Source: Pseudomonadota bacterium (lineage in GTDB: Bacteria > Desulfobacterota > DSM-4660 > Desulfatiglandales > B25-G16). From it: a stretch of 32,924 nucleotides of DNA. The stretch covers positions 1-32,924 of the forward strand of contig JAUVXZ010000006.1 in assembly GCA_030603345.1 (NCBI GenBank), read 5' to 3'. The notes beneath the pieces are model-generated. The model saw only the letters and a program-made list of their open reading frames with translations, did not search any database and was not told the DNA's origin. Positions within the stretch are counted from its first letter, which is position 1. Each line of letters begins with the position of its first letter. Made by a program: the position numbers and the translations under genes. Positions 7,120 through 15,833 of the stretch are shown here, in pieces.

Positions 7120-8067
7120 TTATGGAGGAGTGAAGAACAGGGAGAACAACCAGACCATGATTGATATAGAAATTAAGGAGAAAATGAAGCTAGCAACAAG
7201 AAACTGGTTGACGATAGCCCTGTTTCCCCCTGACCGTTCTGTAACAAGCGGAACTGCAGTGACCGGTGGTATGGCACTCTCCAAGAGGATAAGCAGGGCA
7301 ATATGATATGAAGGGCGTATGAGCAGTAAGATGCCAAGAAAGACGAGGGGGAAAGCAATATTCTTGATGATTACAAATTTTGTGATTTCCACGAATTGAA
7401 GTTGGCCCTTTTGCTGGAAATCCATGTAGATATTGCCCCCAAGTATTATCATAAGAAGTGGTATCGTCATACCACCCACCAAACTGAAAATTGAAAGCAC
7501 AAAATCTGGAATGATATCCTGCAGTCCGACCAGGCGAATAACAACCGCTAGGAGTGTTACGATAAGCACTGGATGGATTATCTTTTTCCAATTTAGCCCG
7601 CTTCTTTCCTTTTTTTCGAAGAAAAGGTGATAGGTACTGAAGAAAAAGGCCGGATAAAAGATGGTAAACAGGAACAGGAACACAAGATACGGTGATTCAT
7701 TTCCATACATTCCCCCAATTATAGCTAAGGGGAAGAATATGGCATTCTGGTAAAAGAGACTGATCGCAAATTCTCGCCGAGTATCCTTTTTTGATATGAA
7801 CCTGGCCATAAACGTTAACACACCTGCACATGTCATGAAAAAGAAACACCAAATAGGCAATTGCCACCAATCAGGAGACTCAGTTGGCGAGAAATCTCGG
7901 ATTATTTTCACGAAAATAAGACTCGGTAGGGCAATATCAAGGGCAAGGGGTGAGAGTAGACCAAGAATGTCTCCTGGCAGGATTTGCTTTCTGATAATCC
8001 AAAAACCTAAGATCCCTATTCCCAAGAGAACTGCTACTGACTCGAATGTAGTAATAAATACAGACAC
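7120..8067 (-). CDS. AEC family transporter (auxin efflux carrier / malate permease type)
   Basis: 315 residues with about ten hydrophobic segments in two repeats of five, as expected for the AEC/bile-acid-like fold (PF03547). Family features are an N-terminal segment with LPSLIFVKI, the central LVGGMTIPLLMIILGGNI region around residue 205, and a C-terminal ESAIPPVTAVPLVTERSGG around residue 268. Bacterial relatives move dicarboxylates such as malate or malonate; the substrate is not predictable here. It is transcribed divergently from the MFS gene. The ATG at 8067 is the first in frame. Confidence 0.88.
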   Translation of the reverse strand: MSVFITTFESVAVLLGIGILGFWIIRKQILPGDILGLLSPLALDIALPSLIFVKIIRDFSPTESPDWWQLPIWCFFFMTCAGVLTFMARFISKKDTRREFAISLFYQNAIFFPLAIIGGMYGNESPYLVFLFLFTIFYPAFFFSTYHLFFEKKERSGLNWKKIIHPVLIVTLLAVVIRLVGLQDIIPDFVLSIFSLVGGMTIPLLMIILGGNIYMDFQQKGQLQFVEITKFVIIKNIAFPLVFLGILLLIRPSYHIALLILLESAIPPVTAVPLVTERSGGNRAIVNQFLVASFIFSLISISIMVWLFSLFFTPP

Positions 8068-8215
8068 TTATTCGCCTCTTTCAGTTTTCCGTACCTTCTT
8101 TTATGGTAATCTAACGTCCTTTGCAGCGCTGCGAGTCGATTATAGTTTCCCCGTATTAGGTTAATGGGTCAAGAAAAATGTGAACGGGGTCCCATCTTCA
8201 TTTATCGGTTAAACC

Positions 8216-8243
8216 TTGACAGGACAGTCATGAAGGCTAATAT
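8216..8243 (+). promoter_or_regulatory. Sigma70-type promoter for the MFS transporter
   Basis: A perfect TTGACA (8216-8221), a 16-base spacer and TAATAT (8238-8243) lie 80-100 bases before the MFS start, within the AEC/MFS divergent region. A palindrome GCAGCGCTGC (8123-8132) and an isolated minus-strand TATAAT (8144-8139) lie on the AEC side. Confidence 0.65.
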
Positions 8244-8323
8244 GATTTCATGGCACGGTCGGTGAAGATGTAGCTCTGTAACGCCCTTTGGAAAAACTGT
8301 CGATTAACAACAACAATCACATT

Positions 8324-9760
8324 ATGGAAAAGAGATCATTGATGAATAGTGCGCAAGGTAAACGCTCCGCATTGGTGGTTGCCACATTAAGCGCTTTTAT
8401 TACACCCTTTATGGGCTCTGCTGTCCACATTGCGCTCCCCTCGATTGAGAGGGAGTTTGGAATTGACGCTATTGTGTTAACCTGGATTGCTACCTCTTAT
8501 ATCTTAGCTGCGGCAATATCTCTTGTTCCCTTTGGAAGGCTGGCAGATATACATGGAAGAAAGAAGGTCTTTACCTACGGTATGGTGATTTTCACTATTT
8601 CGTCTTTCCTTTCGGCCATTTCAATATCTGCTCCTATGCTGATTCTGTTTCGGATTCTTCAAGGCGTTGGAAGTTCAATGATCTTTGCCACGGGGATAGC
8701 AATTCTCACCTCTGTTTTTCCTCCTCAGGAAAGGGGGAAGGTTCTGGGAATAAATGTGGCCGCAGTCTATATAGGGCTTTCACTCGGCCCATTCTTGGGC
8801 GGATTTTTGACCCAGCATTTTACCTGGAGGAGCATTTTTCTGGTAACCGTACCACTGGGATTGATAAGCATTGCCCTTGTGCTCTGGAAATTGAAGGGAG
8901 AATGGGCTGAGGCAAGGGGTGAGAAGTTTGATCTTCCGGGTTCCTTAATATATGGCCTGGGAATAGTGGCAATCATGTATGGCATTTCTCTGCTGCCAGG
9001 GTTGAGGAGTCTGTGGCTCATTGTCTGTGGGCTTCTCAGTATCGTAGTATTTGTTACATGGGAAACCAGGGTAGAGAACCCTGTTTTCGACCTAGATCTC
9101 TTCAAAACAAATAGAGTTTTTGCCCTCTCTAACCTGGCAGCACTCATTAATTATAGTGCAACATTTGCAGTGGCGTTCCTCTTGAGTCTTTACCTGCAGC
9201 ACATAAAAGGGCTGAGCCCCCAAAGCGCGGGCATAGTTTTGATTTCACAACCCGTTGTTCAGGCTATTTTCTCACCCTTTGCTGGTAGGCTCTCAGACAG
9301 GGTTGAACCACGGATTGTTGCATCAATAGGGATGAGCCTGACAACCTTTGGGCTGGTCTTATTCATTTTTTTGAATGAGAATTCAACCCTGGAATTCGTT
9401 GTTGCCAGGTTGATTCTGCTGGGTTTTGGCTTTGGCCTTTTCGCGTCTCCTAACACCAATGCCATTATGGGTTCTGTTGAAAAGAGGTTTTACGGCTTAG
9501 CATCCGGATCAGTGGGAACGATGCGCTTGCTGGGGATGATGACCAGCATGGGAATTGCTACTGTTATATTTGCTATATTTATTGGGAGGGTCCAGATCAC
9601 CATAGAATACTATCCGATGTTCTTAAAGAGCATGAAGGCAGCATTTATTGTCTTTTCCCTGCTCTGCTCTGGAGGCATATTTGCATCACTCGTGAGAGGC
9701 AGAATACGGAGTAATCTTTCTGAAATGGCGGAACCAGCAGAGGAAGAAGCGTCGCCTTAA
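8324..9760 (+). CDS. MFS transporter, DHA2 (EmrB/QacA) type drug or metabolite exporter
   Basis: The ORF track starts at TTG 8288; the in-frame ATGs at 8324 and 8342 are better candidates, though neither has a strong ribosome site. From 8324 the protein is 478 aa with about 14 membrane segments, as in the DHA2 family. Motif A is clear near residue 75 (PFGRLADIHGRKKVF), motif C-like sequence near 155 (YIGLSLGPFLGGFL), and the second-half motif A copy reads FSPFAGRLSDRVEP. The likely role is proton-driven export of small amphipathic molecules through the inner membrane. The acidic tail ends in EEEASP. No EmrA-like partner or regulator is adjacent. Confidence 0.88.
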   Translation: MEKRSLMNSAQGKRSALVVATLSAFITPFMGSAVHIALPSIEREFGIDAIVLTWIATSYILAAAISLVPFGRLADIHGRKKVFTYGMVIFTISSFLSAISISAPMLILFRILQGVGSSMIFATGIAILTSVFPPQERGKVLGINVAAVYIGLSLGPFLGGFLTQHFTWRSIFLVTVPLGLISIALVLWKLKGEWAEARGEKFDLPGSLIYGLGIVAIMYGISLLPGLRSLWLIVCGLLSIVVFVTWETRVENPVFDLDLFKTNRVFALSNLAALINYSATFAVAFLLSLYLQHIKGLSPQSAGIVLISQPVVQAIFSPFAGRLSDRVEPRIVASIGMSLTTFGLVLFIFLNENSTLEFVVARLILLGFGFGLFASPNTNAIMGSVEKRFYGLASGSVGTMRLLGMMTSMGIATVIFAIFIGRVQITIEYYPMFLKSMKAAFIVFSLLCSGGIFASLVRGRIRSNLSEMAEPAEEEASP

Positions 9761-9843
9761 AAGGCGCCCGGTCTAAGGAACATAAAATCACTTGCCCCCA
9801 TACCCTGGACTTTGACGTTGCCATGCTTGGAATGCTTTTTCCT

Positions 9844-9872
9844 TTGACGCACAAGGTTTCTTCAGCTAAAAT
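9844..9872 (+). promoter_or_regulatory. Sigma70-type promoter for the SPOR-domain gene
   Basis: TTGACG (9844-9849), a 17-base spacer and TAAAAT (9867-9872) lie in the 190-base gap after the MFS gene. Transcription would begin near 9879, about 75 bases before the preferred ATG at 9953. Confidence 0.6.
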
Positions 9873-9952
9873 TCGTTAGTAGATATCGGGTTTTTTGTCA
9901 CATCTTGTACTATCGGCCCAGTGAAAAGACGTTATATTTGGTGAGTTTTCCA

Positions 9953-10615
9953 ATGAAGTTAGGTCGAATTTCACTAAGATCCATTTTTCTTATCTTCTTT
10001 TGCGCGGTTCTTTTTTTCAGCCTGTGGATGAGCTCTCCTGACTTTAAAAAATTGGTCTATCGCGTAACAAAGCTCGGGTATCATTCGGAACCCATGAAAG
10101 AAGACAGGGTCAGTGAGGATATTTCAGAAGGTGAACACATTGTTAATCGAGCGTCCGTAAAGATTGAACCGCTTCAAGAAACCCGTTCAGTCCCCTCTTC
10201 CCTCGAGCTAGCCAGTGAAGCGAAGCCATCAGAAAGCCCTGGCACTGTCGCCGAACCTGTTGGTCCCGCCCCCTTGAGCCTGGAAAGCAAAACTGCAAGT
10301 GATTCGGTTGAAGAAGCTATCCCTGGCGACACCACTGCAAGCCTCAAAAGAACCTACTATAGTCTTCACATCGGATCGTTTCAAAATCCTGCCAATGCAC
10401 GGAAACGGGTGGAGCTGTTAATCAAGACAGGACTAGATAATGTTTGGTGGAGAAAAGTCACTATTCCGGGAAAGGGTAGATGGTACAGGGTCTATATCGG
10501 GAAGCACCAAGACAGGGCTGAGGCGCTACGCCTCGGGAAAAAATTAAAAGCTGAGGGAGTCATTGAGGAATTCTTTGTTCATGAGCTTACGGAAACAAGC
10601 GGATCAGGGAGTTGA
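9953..10615 (+). CDS. SPOR-domain membrane-anchored protein
   Basis: The preferred start is ATG 9953 with GGTGAG upstream; the ORF-track TTG at 9905 adds 16 residues without support. The 220-aa product has a short basic N-terminus, one membrane helix (about residues 7-27), a long Ser/Glu/Pro-rich linker, and a C-terminal SPOR domain at about 133-210. SPOR signature elements are YYSLHIGSFQNPANARK, WWRKVTIPGKGRWYRVYIG and AEALRLGKKLKAEG. SPOR domains bind denuded glycan strands of septal peptidoglycan, so a cell-division or envelope role in the periplasm is likely. The gene is convergent with the next one, with only six bases between stop codons. Confidence 0.88.
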   Translation: MKLGRISLRSIFLIFFCAVLFFSLWMSSPDFKKLVYRVTKLGYHSEPMKEDRVSEDISEGEHIVNRASVKIEPLQETRSVPSSLELASEAKPSESPGTVAEPVGPAPLSLESKTASDSVEEAIPGDTTASLKRTYYSLHIGSFQNPANARKRVELLIKTGLDNVWWRKVTIPGKGRWYRVYIGKHQDRAEALRLGKKLKAEGVIEEFFVHELTETSGSGS

Positions 10616-10621
10616 TAAAAG

Positions 10622-10948
10622 CTACCCTCCTTTTTTCCTCCTGAAAGTGTTTCTGCGTCCTCTTCCTCTGTTCCTTGATTGTGTGGCGGGAAAGTCGATA
10701 CCTCTTTTCTTAAGCCAGTCCACAGCCTCAGGGTGAAGATCCCGGAGCGCAGAGCGAACCACTATTGCCTTATACATTCCTACCTCTGCCAATTCGTCAC
10801 TGAGACCGAGGCAATGGGACAGTCTGCCTGCTTGCATTGGATGGGCTGCCACATGAGCCTTGAAGGCTTTTACCTCCTTTTTACGGAGAATCCGGTTGAG
10901 CTTCCGGTGAAAATTGGCATAACCTTTTTCTATGTCAAGCTCATCCAT
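10622..10948 (-). CDS. Small basic hypothetical protein
   Basis: 108 residues, mostly helical by eye, with no signal or membrane segment. The central part contains HVAAHPMQAGRLSHCLGLSDE, and the last 20 residues are very basic (RNRGRGRRNTFRRKKGG), suggesting RNA or DNA contact. An AAGGAG ribosome site lies eight bases upstream of ATG 10948, supporting a real gene. I do not recognise the family. Its upstream sequence is a fragment of a DUF364-type gene. Confidence 0.65.
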   Translation of the reverse strand: MDELDIEKGYANFHRKLNRILRKKEVKAFKAHVAAHPMQAGRLSHCLGLSDELAEVGMYKAIVVRSALRDLHPEAVDWLKKRGIDFPATQSRNRGRGRRNTFRRKKGG

Positions 10949-10961
10949 GCCTGTTTCTCCT

Positions 10962-11024
10962 TAGCGAGTTGATAGCAGCCATAGCATAGGCTGGGACGTC
11001 TTCATCCCTTGCCGGATCCCCTCC
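10962..11024 (-). pseudogene. Fragment of a DUF364-type gene
   Basis: On the minus strand this stretch reads GGDPARDEDVPAYAMAAINSL, matching the APADFPDAPAYAMAAINSLL part of the intact DUF364 protein at 22707-23483. Nucleotides 10963-10995 are identical to 23185-23217 (33 bases) and similarity continues to 11001. A stop precedes it and the frame runs out into the ribosome site of the next gene, so only about 20 codons remain. Nothing else recognisable lies in 11025-11220. Confidence 0.65.
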
Positions 11025-11220
11025 TTACTTCTATGCAATGAGTATTTGCTTGGGACCGAGCATCCCTTATATGCATGAAGGCTGAGGGGCCAAAGAGGCC
11101 AAACGCTTCTGAAATGAGCTATGACTTCTACGCCAGGCAGAACCTTATCAGGAGTAGCTTATAAACTAGCTGATGCTTATCTTTTTTTCACCCTCCTCAA
11201 TCTTTCTATCTTAGCGCCTC

Positions 11221-12219
11221 CTACACCTGGGGCCTAGGTCTTCCACGGCGATTGTCCTTGGTTAAGAGACTTTTCCCTAGGGGAAAGAGAATGGCAAGGC
11301 ATAGCGCACATGCTGAGCTTAGTATAATCCAGGTGCTGAAAGTGGCCATGTTTATCTGTTTCAGAAAGACAGATACCGCTACAACCAGAAGTAGCAAGGC
11401 AAACAGGATTTTTATCTTCATACCTGTCACATATTTGGTTGCATAAACTCCCAATTGCACACCGAGAAGTGACCCAGCAAGGATTATCAAAGCCAGCATC
11501 CATTCCACATATTGTCCAATGGCATAAACGGCAGTTCCATAACATGATACGAGAAATACAATAACTAGAGAGGTCCCTACGGCAGTGATAGTGGGTACGC
11601 CGATCACATAGATCAAGAAAGGTAAAGCAATAAATCCTCCTCCAAGCCCCATAAAGCCTGAGAGGAAACCGATAACCATACCGGAAGCAATGATTACCCA
11701 CAGTGAGATGGAATCCGTTCCTGAATGAGGCAGTGAGACCCTGGGAGGAAGCCCTATCCGATAAGCAAGACGTGTGAAAGCAGACCTGCTCTCTTGCGTT
11801 TCTGGTATTTTCTTTTTTTGCTCGTTTTGCTTTGTGCTCCAGTAATGATAGTTTTCTTTCAGCATGAAGATGGAGATCAAAACCAAAAGAACGATATAGG
11901 CAACCCTCACATACACGCCTGCAAGGTGTAACCTCTCTAAGTGCAATACAAGTCTTTTTCCCAACTCCACTCCTGCAATGCTGAATAGTCCCACGGTGAT
12001 GCCCAATCGTAGATCCAGATTGCCAAGTCTATGGTGCATTATGGCAGCAAATAGGGTTTTACCCATAAGAGTGAAAAACCCCGTCCCAATTGCGTAGACC
12101 ATTTGGAAACCCAGGATATTTAGGGCCGGCGTCAGCAAAAACCCGCCACCTACCCCAAAAAAACCTGTTAAGATTCCAAGAATGAAGCCTAGAAGTAGTA
12201 ATAGAAATGGATTAATCAT
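11221..12219 (-). CDS. TauE/SafE family anion exporter (sulfite/sulfonate type)
   Basis: 332 residues with about eight to nine membrane segments in two repeats. Each repeat opens with the family glycine motif: GFFGVGGGFLLTPALN near residue 20 and GFMGLGGGFIALPFLI near residue 190. A polar linker (about 125-165) separates the halves. The family exports sulfite, sulfonates or sulfoacetate, or takes up sulfate-like anions, at the inner membrane. It lies about 190 bases downstream of sat on the same strand, so sulfite or sulfate transport is a reasonable guess. The ribosome site before ATG 12219 is weak. Direction and substrate are not determined. Confidence 0.88.
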   Translation of the reverse strand: MINPFLLLLLGFILGILTGFFGVGGGFLLTPALNILGFQMVYAIGTGFFTLMGKTLFAAIMHHRLGNLDLRLGITVGLFSIAGVELGKRLVLHLERLHLAGVYVRVAYIVLLVLISIFMLKENYHYWSTKQNEQKKKIPETQESRSAFTRLAYRIGLPPRVSLPHSGTDSISLWVIIASGMVIGFLSGFMGLGGGFIALPFLIYVIGVPTITAVGTSLVIVFLVSCYGTAVYAIGQYVEWMLALIILAGSLLGVQLGVYATKYVTGMKIKILFALLLLVVAVSVFLKQINMATFSTWIILSSACALCLAILFPLGKSLLTKDNRRGRPRPQV

Positions 12220-12410
12220 CTCGCTATTTATTGCTGGAAGTGATTAATGAGCTTATTCTGCAGCCTGAAAGCAGTAAGTACTATACCGGAAGGTTCAATG
12301 TGTAAGGCCCTTCAACTCAGGCCGGAAAGCAGGCATGTTGACCGAAGTAGCCTTAATTATCTCCTATTTTTGCGAAACATCTACGGCAAGCTCTCTGCTT
12401 TTGGAATATG

Positions 12411-13598
12411 TTAGCTGGTGGCTACCTTTTCCTTTAGTCCCGAATAGTATTCTTTAAGAATGGTCAAGACTTCCGGGCGGCTGAACTCCTCTGGAATAGG
12501 GTCTGCGTGTGTAAGCATTGTGCGCAATAAAGTACCACTCAAGAGCAGATGATCTTCCTTGCCATGGGGACAGGTCTTAAAAGAAGCCATGCCCTTACAT
12601 TTGTAACAGTAAAATGTCCAGTCTATTGGGAGCATCTCTATAGCCAGAGCATCTTCTGGAATATCATAAAATATCTTTTGGGCATCAAATGGGCCATAAT
12701 AATCCCCAACCCCTGCATGATCCCGACCAATGATCATGTGGCTTGCCCCATAGTTCTGCCTAAAAACCGCATGAAGCAATGCCTCCCGTGGGCCAGCATA
12801 CCTCATCTCCATGGGGTACACCTTGGTAACTACCCGTTCTTTGGGAAAATAATGATCAATCACCACCTGTACACATTGCACACGGGTTTGGGCTGGGATG
12901 TCCCCCTCTTTCAGCTTTCCCACGAGCTGGTGGACAAAAAGACCATCCGAAACCTCAAGGGCAGTCTTGGCAACATATTCATGAGATCGGTGCATGGGAT
13001 TTCGCAGTTGAAGGGCCGCGATCGTCTGCCACCCACGTTCATCAAATATGGCACGCGTGTCCTCGGGCCGGGCATAAAGGTCAGGAAACTGATCACGATA
13101 GTCAAGCTCACTTAACACTTGAACGGGGCCTGCAATATTGAACTCCCCTTGCGCCAGCACCTTGGCCACTCCTGGATGTTTTGGGTCATCTGTACGGAAG
13201 ATCTGCTTGCACTCATATGGTTTATCGATTGTGTATTTTTCCTCTATCCTCATGGAGCCCATCAAGACACCGCTTTCCCCGTCAACGAGCGCCACCTCAC
13301 CACCTTCTCTCAATCCGGAGGCTGAATCTGTGGATACTGAAAGCGTGATCGGAATAGGCCAGAATATTCCCTTTGCTGTTTTGAACTCCTTACAGACTCT
13401 TTCCCAGTCCTTCCTCCCCATAAAGCCATCTACCGGGCTAAATGCCCCTATACCAATCATGATTAGATCGGAGGTCTCTCTGGATGTCATCCGGACCATT
13501 GGCAGCTCCCTAGCCCTCCTTTGGGCCTCAACAAGCTCCTCTCCCTCAACCAATCTTGAGACTAGATTACCGCCATGCGGCGGCACCAAACTGGACAT
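12411..13598 (-). CDS. sat: Sulfate adenylyltransferase (ATP sulfurylase)
   Basis: 395 residues, homo-oligomeric Sat type rather than CysDN. It catalyses ATP plus sulfate to APS plus pyrophosphate, the entry to dissimilatory sulfate reduction, or the reverse during sulfur oxidation. Catalytic motifs are QLRNPMHRSHE (QXRN and HXXH) at about residue 197, GRDHAGVGDYYGP at about 291, and the C-terminal SGTLLRTML region. A zinc site, CYKCKGMASFKTCPHG, near residue 331 is typical of enzymes from sulfate reducers and archaea. Strong ribosome sites (GGAGG and AAGGAG) precede ATG 13598. The usual dissimilatory partners aprBA, qmo and a pyrophosphatase are not in the window; instead a CysD-like gene precedes it by 79 bases. 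Confidence 0.95.
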   Translation of the reverse strand: MSSLVPPHGGNLVSRLVEGEELVEAQRRARELPMVRMTSRETSDLIMIGIGAFSPVDGFMGRKDWERVCKEFKTAKGIFWPIPITLSVSTDSASGLREGGEVALVDGESGVLMGSMRIEEKYTIDKPYECKQIFRTDDPKHPGVAKVLAQGEFNIAGPVQVLSELDYRDQFPDLYARPEDTRAIFDERGWQTIAALQLRNPMHRSHEYVAKTALEVSDGLFVHQLVGKLKEGDIPAQTRVQCVQVVIDHYFPKERVVTKVYPMEMRYAGPREALLHAVFRQNYGASHMIIGRDHAGVGDYYGPFDAQKIFYDIPEDALAIEMLPIDWTFYCYKCKGMASFKTCPHGKEDHLLLSGTLLRTMLTHADPIPEEFSRPEVLTILKEYYSGLKEKVATS

Positions 13599-13677
13599 AT
13601 ACTCCTTTACCTCCCAAAGGGCTTTTTAAAGGTATAAAACGGCGAGTATTGATGTAGAGCCTTTCAATATAGAGAAG

Positions 13678-14520
13678 TTACATGTATCCTAGCTGGCGCA
13701 TCCTTTCCATTGCTTTTTCTTTATCCTGTCGCCTTCCGCCCCGCTCCTCGGTGTTTTCAAGATCCTGTTCCCAGGCTGGAATATCAGAGTCTTTTACAGT
13801 AGTTGTCTTTGCTCCCAGGGAACGATAACCTTGCTCATAAAGCACACAGTAAGGAATATTGAAGGCAGCATAGGTATCCCACAGGTCCTTTTCAGTGAAG
13901 TGCAAAATGGGTCGAATCCGAGTGTGCTCAGGTACCAGATGAGCCATCTCCTTATGCTCAAAATATTCATCATTAAATCGAGCCGGATGTTCATCCCAAC
14001 GGAGGCCCTGAATTATCCCTTTGATACTATTTCGCTCAAGAAACTGGTTAAAGACCACAGTCTTCATCAGATGATTACCAACCTGTGACTCGGCCTCAAA
14101 GGGGAATTCCTCCCCATCGAATCCAATACGTTTCAGTTCCGCTCGATTGCGTTCGCTTAGATCCTTTACCTTAACAGGTGCATTCAACGTATGGTTAGCA
14201 GCCTTTAATACATCCTCATTTCTACAAACCTCAAGAGGAACATCCCATTCCTTCTTAATCGTTTCTACAAATTCCTCTATCTCCTGAAACTCATCACCTT
14301 CGCCGATAATCATTGCCTTAGGGAGAGGAACTCCTTTTTCCTCACAAACCTGCCGCGTGATCCACAAGGTCAACGTGCTATCCTTTCCACCTGTCCAGGT
14401 TATCCCCACTTCCTCATGCCCAAATTTCTCAAAGGCCTCTCGAACCACATCCTTGGAGAGCTCAATAAGCTTCGAACACTGTCTTTCCCTCTTTTCGCTG
14501 ATCTCTTTGTCAATTGCCAT
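13678..14520 (-). CDS. CysD-like PAPS reductase-family ATP pyrophosphatase
   Basis: 280 residues. The PP-loop reads ITWTGGKDSTLTLW at about 39-52, and GLRWDEHPAR, HTRIRPILHFTEKDLWDTY and a tail of ERGGRRQDKEKAMERMRQLGYM align with the CysD subunit of sulfate adenylyltransferase. The ECGIH-type catalytic cysteine of PAPS/APS reductases is absent, so reduction is unlikely. No CysN GTPase gene is present and Sat is encoded next door, making a second canonical sulfate adenylyltransferase odd. It may adenylylate another oxyanion or acceptor. An AAGGAG site lies eight bases before ATG 14520. Probably cotranscribed with sat and the upstream sulfatase-like gene. Confidence 0.8.
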   Translation of the reverse strand: MAIDKEISEKRERQCSKLIELSKDVVREAFEKFGHEEVGITWTGGKDSTLTLWITRQVCEEKGVPLPKAMIIGEGDEFQEIEEFVETIKKEWDVPLEVCRNEDVLKAANHTLNAPVKVKDLSERNRAELKRIGFDGEEFPFEAESQVGNHLMKTVVFNQFLERNSIKGIIQGLRWDEHPARFNDEYFEHKEMAHLVPEHTRIRPILHFTEKDLWDTYAAFNIPYCVLYEQGYRSLGAKTTTVKDSDIPAWEQDLENTEERGGRRQDKEKAMERMRQLGYM

Positions 14521-14584
14521 CTTTAAATCTCCTTCTTGATTTTTTATTACCTTTCACTCCAGATCTGGTCCAGAGCTGTATTTC

Positions 14585-15793
14585 CTACCCCTGATATCTT
14601 TTTACCCTCGGCCTCACCTTTTCCTTCATCTCCTCTGCAGCAGAGGATGTCTCGACGATGTTATTGATCTCCTTTGGATCCGCATCGAGATCATATAATT
14701 CCCATGAGTCATCCCTCTCGCGATAAATGATCTTGAGGTCATCTTCACAATAGTAGTGGACTTCTTTTTCTTCACCTTTCTCCGTACTACCGTGCTTATC
14801 AACGGCCTCGCCAAAAACTCCCTTTGTAGGATAGTCCTCAAGGGGGAGAAGGGAGCAACCTTCAAAGACATCCACCTGATTGAGTCCGAAAAGATATACT
14901 ATGGTTGGAGGTATATCTAGGAGGGACACCAAAGTGTCATACACTTCAGCCTTTTCTCGAGAGGGCTCATAGATGATTAAAGGCACGTTGACCAGCTCTG
15001 AATACATCTTTCCATCATGAGAGAGTCCTCCATGTTCCCCAAACTCATCGCCGTGATCGGAAGTGATGATGATCAGCGAGTCCTTTAAGACATTACATTT
15101 TTCCAGAATTGCGAAAAATTCCCTTACCCCATCATCGATTTCCCGGACGTGGGCACAATAAAGCTTTCTCAAAAGCTCAACTACCCCCTTATCAGAAACA
15201 TCTCGTTTCAACAGTACGTCTTTGAAGAGCCAAAACATCTCTTTCTCATTCAGGCGAATGGACGAGTCTATCATGTCCACGTATTTTCTTTCTGGCACAT
15301 AGGGTTCGTGCACATCCATATAGTGCACCCAGAGGAAAAATGGATTGTATCCGGCTATCCCTCCAATATGGGATGATAACCATGTAGACACCTTATTGTT
15401 TATTTCCCCTGCTTTTATATACGGAACCTTATCATCAACCTCATCTTCCATGGAGTCATAGAAGACATCCCATCCCCTGTTCCAGCCAAAGTAAGCACTA
15501 AGATACGGATTTGAATGGAACCCAGCCGTTGTAACCCCCGCCCTCTTGAGCGATTCGGATATCAAGGCCCTCTTCTCCGAAAGCATTTTCCCTCTTCCAT
15601 ATTCGAGATAGTATGATGATGTAAGTATCCCAGGGAAGGCTGCTTGTGTGTAAGGACCAGGGGAATGTGCCTTGGTGAACCTGATGCACCTGTCCTGAAC
15701 CGAATCAATGAAAGGTGTAAAACCCTTCCCCCCATAGCAACCCAAAACATCCTTTCTTAAAGTGTCTAAGGTTAACAGGATCACATTTTTCAA
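14585..15793 (-). CDS. Sulfatase-superfamily hydrolase lacking the formylglycine motif
   Basis: 402 residues of alkaline phosphatase/sulfatase fold. The N-terminus MKNVILLTLDTLRKDVLGCYG gives the first metal Asp (D10). The second metal pair is in TSDHGDEFGEHGG, followed by DGKMYSELVNVPLII. Where true sulfatases carry C/S-X-P-X-R for formylglycine, this protein has SPGPYTQAAFPGILTS, so Thr49 is the candidate nucleophile, as in phosphodiesterase or phosphotransferase-like members. No signal peptide is seen, so it is probably cytoplasmic. The start is TTG at 15793, with GGAGGTG about five bases upstream. It lies 40 bases after the phosphodiesterase-fold gene and 64 before the CysD-like gene. Confidence 0.85.
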   Translation of the reverse strand: MKNVILLTLDTLRKDVLGCYGGKGFTPFIDSVQDRCIRFTKAHSPGPYTQAAFPGILTSSYYLEYGRGKMLSEKRALISESLKRAGVTTAGFHSNPYLSAYFGWNRGWDVFYDSMEDEVDDKVPYIKAGEINNKVSTWLSSHIGGIAGYNPFFLWVHYMDVHEPYVPERKYVDMIDSSIRLNEKEMFWLFKDVLLKRDVSDKGVVELLRKLYCAHVREIDDGVREFFAILEKCNVLKDSLIIITSDHGDEFGEHGGLSHDGKMYSELVNVPLIIYEPSREKAEVYDTLVSLLDIPPTIVYLFGLNQVDVFEGCSLLPLEDYPTKGVFGEAVDKHGSTEKGEEKEVHYYCEDDLKIIYRERDDSWELYDLDADPKEINNIVETSSAAEEMKEKVRPRVKRYQG

Positions 15794-15833
15794 TTACTCA
15801 CCTCCTGCTGCAATAGATTAACAAAGCTTCTCG

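Noticed and set aside
7190-7591. 133-aa minus-strand ORF overlapping the AEC transporter
   Set aside because: Shifted-frame shadow of a membrane protein with clear AEC motifs.
8139-8144. Minus-strand TATAAT as a promoter for the AEC gene
   Set aside because: No acceptable -35 at 15-19 bases; the nearest TTGACC is 22 bases away.
12549-13115. 188-aa plus-strand ORF antisense to sat
   Set aside because: Fully inside sat, with no family features or ribosome site.
13678-14520. Calling the CysD-like gene a PAPS or APS reductase
   Set aside because: The ECGIH-type C-terminal catalytic cysteine is missing, and the C-terminus aligns with CysD instead.
14585-15793. Calling it a genuine arylsulfatase
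   Set aside because: No C/S-X-P-X-R formylglycine motif.
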